Assembly (NCBI GenBank): GCA_903837355.1
Contig: CAILUI010000180.1
Span: 54,369 to 118,368, forward strand
Direction of reading: 5' to 3'
From: an uncultured Victivallales bacterium
GTDB lineage: Bacteria; Verrucomicrobiota; Lentisphaeria; Oligosphaerales; JAFGRS01
DNA: 64,000 nucleotides
Part shown: one piece after another, positions 45,671-52,370 of the stretch
How positions within the stretch are numbered: position 1 is the stretch's first letter
Layout of the letters: each line of letters opens with the position of its first letter
Translations under genes and position numbers: made by a program
Notes under the pieces: generated by a model
The model's database searches: none
Told to the model about the DNA's origin: nothing
What the model saw: the letters and a program-made list of their open reading frames with translations, nothing else

Positions 45671-46657
45671 ATGCCGGAACGACTGCAGCAGTACTCGAGC
45701 AGCCAGGGCAGTGGGCACGGCGATGCTGCTAACTCCCTGGCCGTACCCCCGGCTGCAGATGGGCAGGTAGGTCGGGGGTGCCAGTACCCGACCCCGGCCG
45801 CGAGCTCGGCGCGCGACCGGCAAGCGCCCCGCGCCGCCAGTTCCGCCCGTGGCGGGCTATCTCTGACGGCACGGGTGGTGATCGGAATGCTCAGCGTCAT
45901 GGGGGCAGGTACGGCAATGGCTCAGAACGCGGCGGACGATGGCATGGTGCAGGTACCGGCGGGCCCCTTTACCCTCGGCAGCGAGGGCAAAGCTATCGAC
46001 GAGGACGCCGCCGAGAAGCCGGTGCAGACTCTCGAGTTACCGGCCTTCCGCATCGACCGTAACGAGGTCACCACCGCCCAGTACTGCCAGTTCCTCAACG
46101 CCGCCGGCAAGGAGCAGGATGCCCAGGGGCGTGCCTGCTTGGGACCGGCACGCATGCTCCCCATCGCCAAAGCCGACGGCGCCTGGCGGCCGCTGCCGGG
46201 CCGCGAAGCCTTCCCGATGACCGGCCTGACCTGGTACGGCGCCGCCGCCTACGCCGCCTGGGCCGGCAAACGCCTGCCCTCCGAGGCCGAATGGGAGAAG
46301 GCGGCGCGCGGCCCTGATGCCCGTAAGTTCCCCTGGGGCAACACCCTGGACGCCAGCAAGATGCGCTTTGGTCAGGACAACATCGGCCCGGTCGGCGAGA
46401 AGCCCGAGGGCGCCTCGCCCTGCGGCTGCCTCGACATGGCCGGCAATGCCTGGGAATGGACCCGCTCCGCCTTCCGGCCCTACCCCTACGTCGCCACGGA
46501 CGGCCGCGAAGACCCCGCCCTCACCGAACGCCGTGTCGCCCGCGGCGGTAGTTGGACCGGCGAACCCCACATCGCCCACGCCTCCTACCGCTTCCGCCCC
46601 GACCCCACCGCCGCCTACCCCTTCCTCGGCTTCCGCTGCGCGAAGGGCGTGGAGTAG
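45671..46657 (+). CDS. FGE-sulfatase (SUMF1) family protein, catalytic cysteines absent
   Basis: A 328-residue exported protein with a formylglycine-generating-enzyme-like C-type lectin fold: MVQVPAGPFTLGSEG, RNEVTTAQYCQFLN, PMTGLTWYGAAAYAAWAGKRLPSEAEWEKAARG split over the core, FPWGN, DMAGNAWEWT, RVARGGSW and FLGFRCAKG. In true FGE the segment after GGSW carries two catalytic Cys; here it reads TGEPHIAHASYRFR, so sulfatase activation is unlikely. A signal-like helix (VVIGMLSVMGAGTAMAQ) begins only at about residue 67, an unusually long lead, so a later start near 45869 or 45887 is possible. GGAGA supports 45671. Confidence 0.82.
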   Translation: MPERLQQYSSSQGSGHGDAANSLAVPPAADGQVGRGCQYPTPAASSARDRQAPRAASSARGGLSLTARVVIGMLSVMGAGTAMAQNAADDGMVQVPAGPFTLGSEGKAIDEDAAEKPVQTLELPAFRIDRNEVTTAQYCQFLNAAGKEQDAQGRACLGPARMLPIAKADGAWRPLPGREAFPMTGLTWYGAAAYAAWAGKRLPSEAEWEKAARGPDARKFPWGNTLDASKMRFGQDNIGPVGEKPEGASPCGCLDMAGNAWEWTRSAFRPYPYVATDGREDPALTERRVARGGSWTGEPHIAHASYRFRPDPTAAYPFLGFRCAKGVE

Positions 46658-46666
46658 GAGTGTGTG

Positions 46667-46720
46667 CCGATGGAACCCTTGGCAGCTAAGCTCCAGTTCG
46701 CGGTGTGGGTTCCACATCGG
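46667..46720 (+). terminator. Stem-loop after the FGE-family gene
   Basis: CCGATGGAACCC (46667-46678) pairs with GGGTTCCACATCGG (46707-46720) with only a 2-base bulge, giving a 12-bp stem 9 bases past the stop codon. There is no U-tract, so the role as terminator is tentative; it also marks the left side of the restriction-like island. Confidence 0.45.
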
Positions 46721-46736
46721 ACGCGCTGAGAGCAGC

Positions 46737-46765
46737 TTGAATACTAACAATAGTAAGCCTATAAT
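46737..46765 (+). promoter_or_regulatory. Consensus promoter with embedded palindromes, driving the methyltransferase
   Basis: TTGAAT (46737-46742), a 17-base spacer and a perfect TATAAT (46760-46765). The stretch is AT-rich against the GC-rich genome. Two palindromes overlap it: TACTA-acaa-TAGTA (46742-46755) in the spacer and CCTATAATAGG (46758-46768) around the -10. Both are good operator candidates. A start near 46772 gives a 50-base leader before the GTG at 46823. Confidence 0.85.
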
Positions 46766-46822
46766 AGGGTTGCCAGAAGTGCTGCCGGACCAACGAAACC
46801 TCCGCTTGCTGAAGGTCTGCGT

Positions 46823-49800
46823 GTGACCTCAACTCCCCAACTCGGCGACCGCGCATGGGAGAGGCTCCTTGGCGTTGAGGGCCGCGGCGTGCCCGAACTA
46901 CTCCGGTCTCCAGACGAGATCGCGCAGGCTGGGCTCGGTGGAAGCGCGCACCTCCTGCGGCGAGCCTGGGATGGCCTCCACCTGGACGGTATGTTCCTGT
47001 CAGATCGTCAGCCAGCCCTCTACATCAGGTGCGCAGACGACGGCACGGGGGAAGCGTGCAGACTCCATCAGGATTTCTGGAACCAAGGCATCTGCCCCGC
47101 GCTCGCGTTGGTCACGCCAACCGAGGTTAAGGTCTACTCCGGGCTCTCATTCCCAACCCGCGATCCGCAACGGCTGGACGCAGACGATCGCCTCGTCCAG
47201 GCCTTCAAACACGCTGATGGTGCTCTGCGGCACCTCACCCATAGCATCGAGGCTGGCGAGTTCTTCGCTACGCACAGGCGAAGCTTCAACCCCGCACGCC
47301 GAGTCGACCGCTGCCTGCTGGAGAACCTGAAGTCCACTCGGACGCGGCTGCTCGGCCAGGGCGCGCTTGCCCCAGCCATCGTGGATGCACTTCTGACCCG
47401 GGCCATCTTCTGCTGCTACCTCGTAGACCGAGGGGTCATCGGGGAGCGCTATTTCGCTGCTGCAGGGCGCGCGAATGCTGCCAGTCTGCGCGACTTCCTC
47501 CGGGGTGACCAGCCGACCGCCGTCGACCGCTTGTATGCGCTGTTCGGCAAGCTCGGCGCGGACTTCAACGGCGACCTCTTCGGCAAGGACCTGACCGAGG
47601 AGCGTATGAAGGTGACGCCCGAACACGTCGAGACTATCCGCCGCCTGCTCGCCGGAGACGACATGGAGTCCGGGCAGATGGCTCTGGACTTCTGGGCCTA
47701 TGACTTCCGTGCTATCCCCATCGAGACGATCAGCGCCATCTACCAGGAGTTCCTCAGCCTCGAAGGGCCGCAGGAGCGACGCCAGGTCGGGGCCTACTAC
47801 ACCCCGCGCATGCTGGCGGAAGTGACGCTCGATATGGCCCTGGAAGACGTCCCTTCCCTCGCGGACTGCCGCTTCCTCGATCCATCCTGCGGCTCCGGCA
47901 TCTTCCTGGTCGGGCTGTTCAACCGGATGGCTGAGGAGTTACGGCAGCGCGAACCCGAACTGGGGCAGACCGCCTTCGCCGACCAACTGAAGGACCTCCT
48001 GCGGCACAACCTCTACGGCGTTGACCTCAACCCGACCGCCTGCCGCATCGCGGCTTTCAGTCTCTACCTCGCCCTCTTGGACCAGCTCCAGCCGCGCGAC
48101 ATCCAGGCGCTTCAGAAGCGCGGCAAGTTCCTGCCCAAGCTGTTCCGCGACAGCGCCGCGGACCCCCATGCCTCCGCCGGAACCATCGTCTGCGCCAATG
48201 CCTTTGCTGACGACCTGGAGTTGCCCCCCGATGGTTTCGACCTGGTTGTCGGCAACCCGCCGTGGGGCGAGATGGACGAGTTGACTGCCCGGTGGTGCGT
48301 GGGTCGGCGTCTCGCCATCCCCCAGAAACAGGCGGCCGCGGCTTTCATGTGGAAGGTCGGAGACCACCTCAAACCCGACGGCAGAGCCTGCCTCGTCCTC
48401 CCGTCCAAACTGCTGACCTATACGCAAGGTCCCGGCGTAGCCTTCCAGCGCGATTGGCTGGCGGCATTCGCGGGGGTGAAGGTCCTCAACCTGTCGGACA
48501 TGAGCTTTCACCTCTTCGAGGGGGCCGCGGCTCCCTCCATGGTAGCCCGATTCGGCAAAGCCGCGGTCGGCGCCTCGACCAGCGAAAGGACACTGGAGTA
48601 CTGCATAGCCCGCAGCGAACTGGAGACGCTGAAGACTGACGTTATCACGGTCTCACCGGATGATCGACACGTCCTGAAGATCAGCCATCTCCTGCGCGAC
48701 CTCGCCGCCGGGCGCGCCCCAACCATCTGGAAACAGGCATTGTGGGGGACCCCCCGCGACGTCGCCTTCCTCGACCGACTGGCCGATCTCCCGACCCTGG
48801 GCGACCGGCTGGGCAGCGATTTGGGCCAAAACGGATGGGTGACCGGCGAAGGGTTCAACGTCGGCGGGGCAGGGAAGGCTGTGCTGCGCGAGGTGATCGA
48901 GCGGCTTCCGTTCCTGCCGGCGCGTTGCCTCCAGGCCTTCTTGCTGGGCGAGGGGAAACTGGCCGCCGCCGCGCCGACGCCCCTTGTGAAGCGCGGAGGC
49001 TGTGAGCGCGCTTACTTCGCGCCCCATATGGTGCTTGCCCACGGCGTCCCCCGCTTCGCCAGCCGCATCAAGGCAGCTTTCAACAGCACCGATTTCACCT
49101 TCGAGCACTCGCTGCGGGGCGTGCATGCGCCGGCCAAGGACGAGAGCTTGCTGCGATTCCTCACCTGTGTCGTCTGCTCGCCGTTTGCCATGTATGTCTA
49201 CTTCCACAACGCGGCGAACTGGGGCGCCGAGAGAGCCAAACTCCAACAGGCGGAGTTCGAGCGGCTCCCGTTCCCGACTCCTGGCTCACCGGAACAGCTC
49301 GCGATCATCACAGAGGTCGCACGCCTCCACCGCGAGATGGAGCAGGCTCTTGCAGCGAGCTTCCTGGCCTACGACAAACTTGTGAGCGAGTTCGGGCCGC
49401 GGCTGGACCGGCTGGTGTCTGATTACTACGGGATCGACGATTGGGAACAGGCTCTGATCGAGGACACCCTCCGCCTCTGGATCCCGAGCGCCACACCGCG
49501 GCGGAATAACCTGCCCCCGACGCTCCAGCCCAGCACGAAGCCGGAACGGCAGACGTACGGCAGCCAACTGCTCGGGTGCCTGAACACCTGGGCCAAGGGC
49601 AGCGACCGCTGTGTCAGCGCAAGGATCGTACGCTGCGCCCCCGCTGGACTCGGGATCGTCCACCTCACCCGCGTTGTCGCTGGAGCTGCGAGGTCCGCAA
49701 CGCCGGAGGTTGAGTCACCCGAGGAACTTGACCGCATCCTGGAACGCATCCAAGGCGTCCTGGACCACGGCGGACTGAACCTGCGCTACCGCCGTAACCT

Positions 49801-49933
49801 GAAGGTGTTTGCGGGGGAGGATCTCTATATCCTGAAACCGCTGTCGAAGCGGTACTGGTGCCGCACCGCCGCGCTCAACGACGCCGACGAGATTGCCGCG
49901 GCCATCCTCTCGCGCCACGGGAGGACACGCTGA
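46823..49933 (+). CDS. N6-adenine DNA methyltransferase (Eco57I/type IIG-like)
   Basis: A 1,036-residue class I SAM-dependent DNA methyltransferase. An N-terminal region (about 1-300) contains PALYIRCADDGTGEACRLHQ and ALVTPTEVKVYSG, as in large type IIG/BREX-like enzymes, but I see no clear nuclease motif there. YYTPRMLAEVTLDMAL (about 330-345) is the family motif X region. Motif I is FLDPSCGSGIFL (351-362). Motif IV is NPPW (478-481), typical of N6-adenine methylation. The C-terminal half resembles a TaqI-like specificity domain. GTG 46823 has AAGG upstream. The stop is fused to the next start (TGATG), coupling it to a PD-(D/E)XK protein. Confidence 0.9.
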   Translation: MTSTPQLGDRAWERLLGVEGRGVPELLRSPDEIAQAGLGGSAHLLRRAWDGLHLDGMFLSDRQPALYIRCADDGTGEACRLHQDFWNQGICPALALVTPTEVKVYSGLSFPTRDPQRLDADDRLVQAFKHADGALRHLTHSIEAGEFFATHRRSFNPARRVDRCLLENLKSTRTRLLGQGALAPAIVDALLTRAIFCCYLVDRGVIGERYFAAAGRANAASLRDFLRGDQPTAVDRLYALFGKLGADFNGDLFGKDLTEERMKVTPEHVETIRRLLAGDDMESGQMALDFWAYDFRAIPIETISAIYQEFLSLEGPQERRQVGAYYTPRMLAEVTLDMALEDVPSLADCRFLDPSCGSGIFLVGLFNRMAEELRQREPELGQTAFADQLKDLLRHNLYGVDLNPTACRIAAFSLYLALLDQLQPRDIQALQKRGKFLPKLFRDSAADPHASAGTIVCANAFADDLELPPDGFDLVVGNPPWGEMDELTARWCVGRRLAIPQKQAAAAFMWKVGDHLKPDGRACLVLPSKLLTYTQGPGVAFQRDWLAAFAGVKVLNLSDMSFHLFEGAAAPSMVARFGKAAVGASTSERTLEYCIARSELETLKTDVITVSPDDRHVLKISHLLRDLAAGRAPTIWKQALWGTPRDVAFLDRLADLPTLGDRLGSDLGQNGWVTGEGFNVGGAGKAVLREVIERLPFLPARCLQAFLLGEGKLAAAAPTPLVKRGGCERAYFAPHMVLAHGVPRFASRIKAAFNSTDFTFEHSLRGVHAPAKDESLLRFLTCVVCSPFAMYVYFHNAANWGAERAKLQQAEFERLPFPTPGSPEQLAIITEVARLHREMEQALAASFLAYDKLVSEFGPRLDRLVSDYYGIDDWEQALIEDTLRLWIPSATPRRNNLPPTLQPSTKPERQTYGSQLLGCLNTWAKGSDRCVSARIVRCAPAGLGIVHLTRVVAGAARSATPEVESPEELDRILERIQGVLDHGGLNLRYRRNLKVFAGEDLYILKPLSKRYWCRTAALNDADEIAAAILSRHGRTR

Positions 49934-50571
49934 TGGCGGTCGCCGGCTCTCCCGATCCCTGGGCACCGACGTTCCCGTATGGCCTCGTACCCAGGATCCT
50001 GGAGCTGGTGATTGCAGCGTGGGCAGGACTCCCGAAGCCATCCTCCCAGGAACTCGAACCCCGGATCACCCGCAGTCTGCGCGACGCACTGCGCCAGACC
50101 AAGAATGCGACCCGCGACCTGCCCTGCCTGATCGACCGCGAGGTGGTCGAGGACGACGCTGCGTCAGGTGCTGAGAAGGGCCGTATCGATATCCGCTTCA
50201 TCCACGGGTACGACGAAGCGGTGTACTTCGCCTTCGAGTGCAAGCGCCTGAACGTTGCGACGCCGAACGGGGGTTGCAGGGCGCTTGCCCGTGAGTACGT
50301 TGAGGAGGGTATGATGCGCTTCGTGATCGGGAAGTACGCTGCGGGGCTGGAGCACGGGGGCATGATTGGTTTCGTCATGGACGGGAACTCAGCGGCAGCC
50401 ACCGCCCGAGTAGATGTCGAGGTCAAGGCGCGGACACTCCCGTTGCGGATGACGCCCGGTACCGGGCTTGCGATCTCCGCACTGCTTCCGGCGGAGTCTG
50501 CCGTCCGCGAGACCCGACACCCGTGCCGCCCGTCGTCGCTGACCCTGCACCACGTGTTCCTGGCAGTCTGA
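49933..50571 (+). CDS. Predicted PD-(D/E)XK nuclease paired with the methyltransferase
   Basis: A 212-residue protein I cannot assign to a named family. The sequence KGRIDIRFIHGYDEAVYFAFECKRLN places Asp86, Glu102 and Lys104 in the PD-(D/E)XK spacing (strand-Asp, then Glu-x-Lys), with Glu41 in an upstream helix as a possible fourth residue. The rest is helical, with YVEEGMMRFVIGKYAAGLEHGGMIGFVMDG after the core. The start ATG shares a base with the methyltransferase stop, and GGGAGG precedes it. This layout fits a restriction partner for the methyltransferase; DNA cleavage is inferred from motif and position. Confidence 0.72.
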   Translation: MAVAGSPDPWAPTFPYGLVPRILELVIAAWAGLPKPSSQELEPRITRSLRDALRQTKNATRDLPCLIDREVVEDDAASGAEKGRIDIRFIHGYDEAVYFAFECKRLNVATPNGGCRALAREYVEEGMMRFVIGKYAAGLEHGGMIGFVMDGNSAAATARVDVEVKARTLPLRMTPGTGLAISALLPAESAVRETRHPCRPSSLTLHHVFLAV

Positions 50572-50583
50572 CAGGCTGCCTTG

Positions 50584-50700
50584 ATGTTGGGGAACGAGAT
50601 CGCCAGTATCGACGCCATCTTCGCAGACCTCAGACGGCGCGACGCAGAGTGCAATAACCTTCGCACGCCGCGGGAGGTGCTCGATGAAGAAGACGTTTGA
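50584..50700 (+). CDS. Possible small ORF overlapping the antitoxin-like gene
   Basis: A 38-residue ORF, MLGNEIASIDAIFADLRRRD and on to LDEEDV, ends inside the next gene's first codons (17-base overlap, other frame). It sits 12 bases after the nuclease-like gene. It has a clean helical, acidic composition, and the overlap resembles coupled antitoxin-toxin starts. It is too short to be sure; a remnant of a longer gene is equally possible. Confidence 0.3.
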   Translation: MLGNEIASIDAIFADLRRRDAECNNLRTPREVLDEEDV

Positions 50701-50905
50701 CTGCGTGAAGATGATGCGCGACATCCGCGCAAAGCTGTCCCAGCGTTACGACGGCAACCCCGCGCTGGAGATGAGGGAACTGCGGGAGGCCCGCGAACGG
50801 TTTGAGGTCTGCAGTACGACGCCCAAGCCGGAGGCGGTGGCCGAGGTCTCGGCCGCGTACGCGACACCCCGCCGCGGCCCCAAGGCCGGGAGCGGTAAGG
50901 CATGA
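50684..50905 (+). CDS. Small antitoxin-like protein
   Basis: A 73-residue protein beginning MKKTFDCVKMMRDIRAKLSQ, followed by a charged helix (ALEMRELREARERFE) and a basic, Pro/Gly-rich tail. The opening resembles small antitoxin-like proteins that usually precede RelE- or PIN-type toxins, but no such toxin follows. GGGAGG is placed 9-10 bases before the ATG. It may be an orphan, or a regulator of the restriction-like genes. Function unknown. Confidence 0.6.
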   Translation: MKKTFDCVKMMRDIRAKLSQRYDGNPALEMRELREARERFEVCSTTPKPEAVAEVSAAYATPRRGPKAGSGKA

Positions 50906-51060
50906 CGCGCTTGAGCCCGCTGGGCCGGCGCACTATCTTCGGCACGACTGAAACCCGGAACAGGAGGTGAGTTCTGACCTGAGCCGTTGATCCCTGATAT
51001 AACGCCCGGCGGCGCCCTGCCGCCGGACTTCATCTGTTGCGTTCATTCGCAGTAGCTCGT
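50906..51060. other. Intergenic DNA with one strong hairpin
   Basis: Between the antitoxin-like gene and the structured element at 51061 there is no gene. CCGGCGGC (51006-51013) and GCCGCCGG (51019-51026) form a perfect 8-bp stem with a 5-base loop, which could end the upstream transcript. An AGGAGG-like site near 50962 has no ORF behind it. Confidence 0.6.
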
Positions 51061-51210
51061 CTCGCCTGAAAAATACGACTTTTCAAGAGACAGAGGCGGC
51101 ACTGCGAGGGGCGCGCCCACCTGGGCGCGGCTCCTCGTACGTGCTTCTGTCTCGGGGCGTCGTATCCCTTCAGGCGAGGCGCGAACTTGGAGTTCGCGCC
51201 CTCTCTTTTT
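51061..51210 (+). ncRNA. Strongly structured element, candidate noncoding RNA or hairpin mobile element
   Basis: Bases 51061-51178 fold into one long imperfect hairpin. Arms pair in order: CTCGCCTGAA/TTCAGGCGAG, ATACGAC/GTCGTAT, GAGACAGA/TCTGTCTC, GCAC/GTGC, TGCGAGG/CCTCGTA (one G-U) and CGCGCCCA/TGGGCGCG at the tip. A second hairpin follows at once: GGCGCGAACT (51178-51187), loop TGG, AGTTCGCGCC (51191-51200), then ctctc and a T-run (51206-51210), which looks like an intrinsic terminator. The reading frame of the next gene stays open through it from 51056 but contains no start codon. I know no family with this shape; attC, retron msr-msd and 6S RNA signatures are not seen. Confidence 0.5.
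51178..51210 (+). terminator. Intrinsic-terminator-like hairpin
   Basis: A perfect 10-bp stem (51178-51187 with 51191-51200) closed by a 3-base loop is followed within 5 bases by a run of five T. It ends the structured element and directly precedes the truncated nuclease-domain gene. Confidence 0.6.
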
Positions 51211-51916
51211 GGGGAGTTGGGAGCGCCGGTGTCCTCAGGCGTTCTCCGAAAGCACTCTCAAAGAGCATGGTTCTGTCTGGCACGTGGAGGGTGACACGGC
51301 ACCCTTCGCGGGCCAGGAGGTGCATCTGTGGGAGCAGTATCAGCGGTTCCGGAAGCAGTTTGTCGAGTGGGGCAAGGAGGCCTCCGAACAGGCCCAGGCC
51401 ATCGGCTCACGGTTGGTACAGGTCGACCTGCGCCAGTTCAAGTGTCCGTGGAACGTACACTATGCCAGCCACGAGCCGGAGCGCTTGTTCTCGGAGTTGC
51501 TGTTCGAGCATTCCGAACGGTTCGACGCCTTCATCAAGATGCCGAATCAGGGCGGCTACGCGTTTCCCTACTCCTACAAGCCAGCCCGGACCGGGAAGAC
51601 GCACGTGACGAATGAGCACTTCAACCCCGATTTCTTCATCCGCGTGAAGGGCAGCCACCACATCCTTGTCGTCGAGATCAAGGCCGAAGGGGACGACTCG
51701 AACCGTAACCGGGCCAAGTGTCGCGATGGTCTCAGGCACTTCGAGGCGCTGAACGCGCGCCTGGCAGAGGCTGACGAGCCCTGGCGCTACCACTTCTGCT
51801 TCCTGTCACCGGATGACTACACGCTGTTCTTCGCGGCGATTCAGTGCAACCAGTATGCCGGCTGGCGCTCCGGCCTGATGCAGGAATTGGCGCGGCCCAT
51901 CCCCGTGCCTTCCTGA
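51209..51916 (+). CDS. PD-(D/E)XK domain protein, probably 5'-truncated res-like fragment
   Basis: A 235-residue ORF whose last 100 residues read FNPDFFIRVKGSHHILVVEIKAEGDD (Asp141, Glu156, Lys158): a PD-(D/E)XK core as found at the C-terminus of type III-like restriction/helicase subunits. It ends with a YHFCFLSPDDYTLFFAAI-type tail. No helicase motifs are present and the only early start is a TTG (51209) inside a T-run; GTG codons at 51284 and 51320 are alternatives. It is probably the surviving 3' part of a larger gene cut by the structured element, though a stand-alone nuclease cannot be excluded. Confidence 0.6.
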   Translation: MGSWERRCPQAFSESTLKEHGSVWHVEGDTAPFAGQEVHLWEQYQRFRKQFVEWGKEASEQAQAIGSRLVQVDLRQFKCPWNVHYASHEPERLFSELLFEHSERFDAFIKMPNQGGYAFPYSYKPARTGKTHVTNEHFNPDFFIRVKGSHHILVVEIKAEGDDSNRNRAKCRDGLRHFEALNARLAEADEPWRYHFCFLSPDDYTLFFAAIQCNQYAGWRSGLMQELARPIPVPS

Positions 51917-52070
51917 AGGAGTCGGCGCCAACGCCGACGGACCGCGGGCTCCATCTTGGCGATCTGCCGTGCTGCCGAGGGGTGTTTGGGAGGGCGGAGC
52001 CGCCTGGGGACAGCAATGCCAGTGAGGTCTGCGCTGTTCACCAGCCGCCTTCCGCGGTCCAGCCAGGCAC

Positions 52071-52106
52071 GATTCCGATACCGATTCCGACCCCACCCCC
52101 GATTTC
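52071..52106. repeat. Degenerate hexamer repeat
   Basis: Six successive 6-base units (GATTCC, GATACC, GATTCC, GACCCC, ACCCCC, GATTTC) make a short low-complexity tract in intergenic DNA. It resembles simple repeats that spread between genes, like the 7-bp array at 37721. Confidence 0.6.
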
Positions 52107-52148
52107 CTCACGGCTCTTGAGGCATGGCCCGGGACATGCTCTGGGAAC

Positions 52149-52178
52149 CTGGCAAACGCACGTGCAGTTGCCTATAGT
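52149..52178 (+). promoter_or_regulatory. Possible promoter upstream of the second beta-helix gene
   Basis: CTGGCA (4/6 to -35), an 18-base spacer and TATAGT (5/6 to -10). The leader to the ATG at 52371 would be about 185 bases, long for this window, so the call is tentative. Confidence 0.4.
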
Positions 52179-52370
52179 GTTCACGCATCAGGTGACCATG
52201 GGGAGAGCCTGCATGAAGCCGTGGCGCTCTGGCCCGAACGGCCCCGGCCGCTGGACGAGCGGGCGCGGCCGATGGCGTGAACGCGGGACTACGAACCAGA
52301 TACGTGCCAGACGGCGCGCCCCGGGGGCCCCTGGCCACGCGGTACTGAAGCAGAAGAGAGGACAGGCACA

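Larger units (their letters stand above)
51917..52370. other. Intergenic region with hexamer repeat and possible promoter
   Basis: No convincing gene is seen in these 454 bases. They hold a degenerate 6-bp repeat (52071-52106) and a possible promoter, CTGGCA (52149-52154) with an 18-base spacer and TATAGT (52173-52178), upstream of the beta-helix gene. A long ORF across the gap (51844-52374) has noncoding composition. Confidence 0.5.

Noticed and set aside
45466..45900. N-terminal extension of the solute-binding protein
   Set aside because: The lipoprotein signal and GGGAGG site place the start at 45465; the extension is antisense to the FGE-family gene.
51061..51178. Integron attC site or retron msr-msd
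   Set aside because: No GTTRRRY/RYYYAAC core sites, no integrase beside it, and no reverse transcriptase gene in the window.
46823..51916. Complete DISARM, BREX or type I system
   Set aside because: The methyltransferase resembles those classes, but no helicase, PglZ, DrmB or HsdS-like gene is present here.
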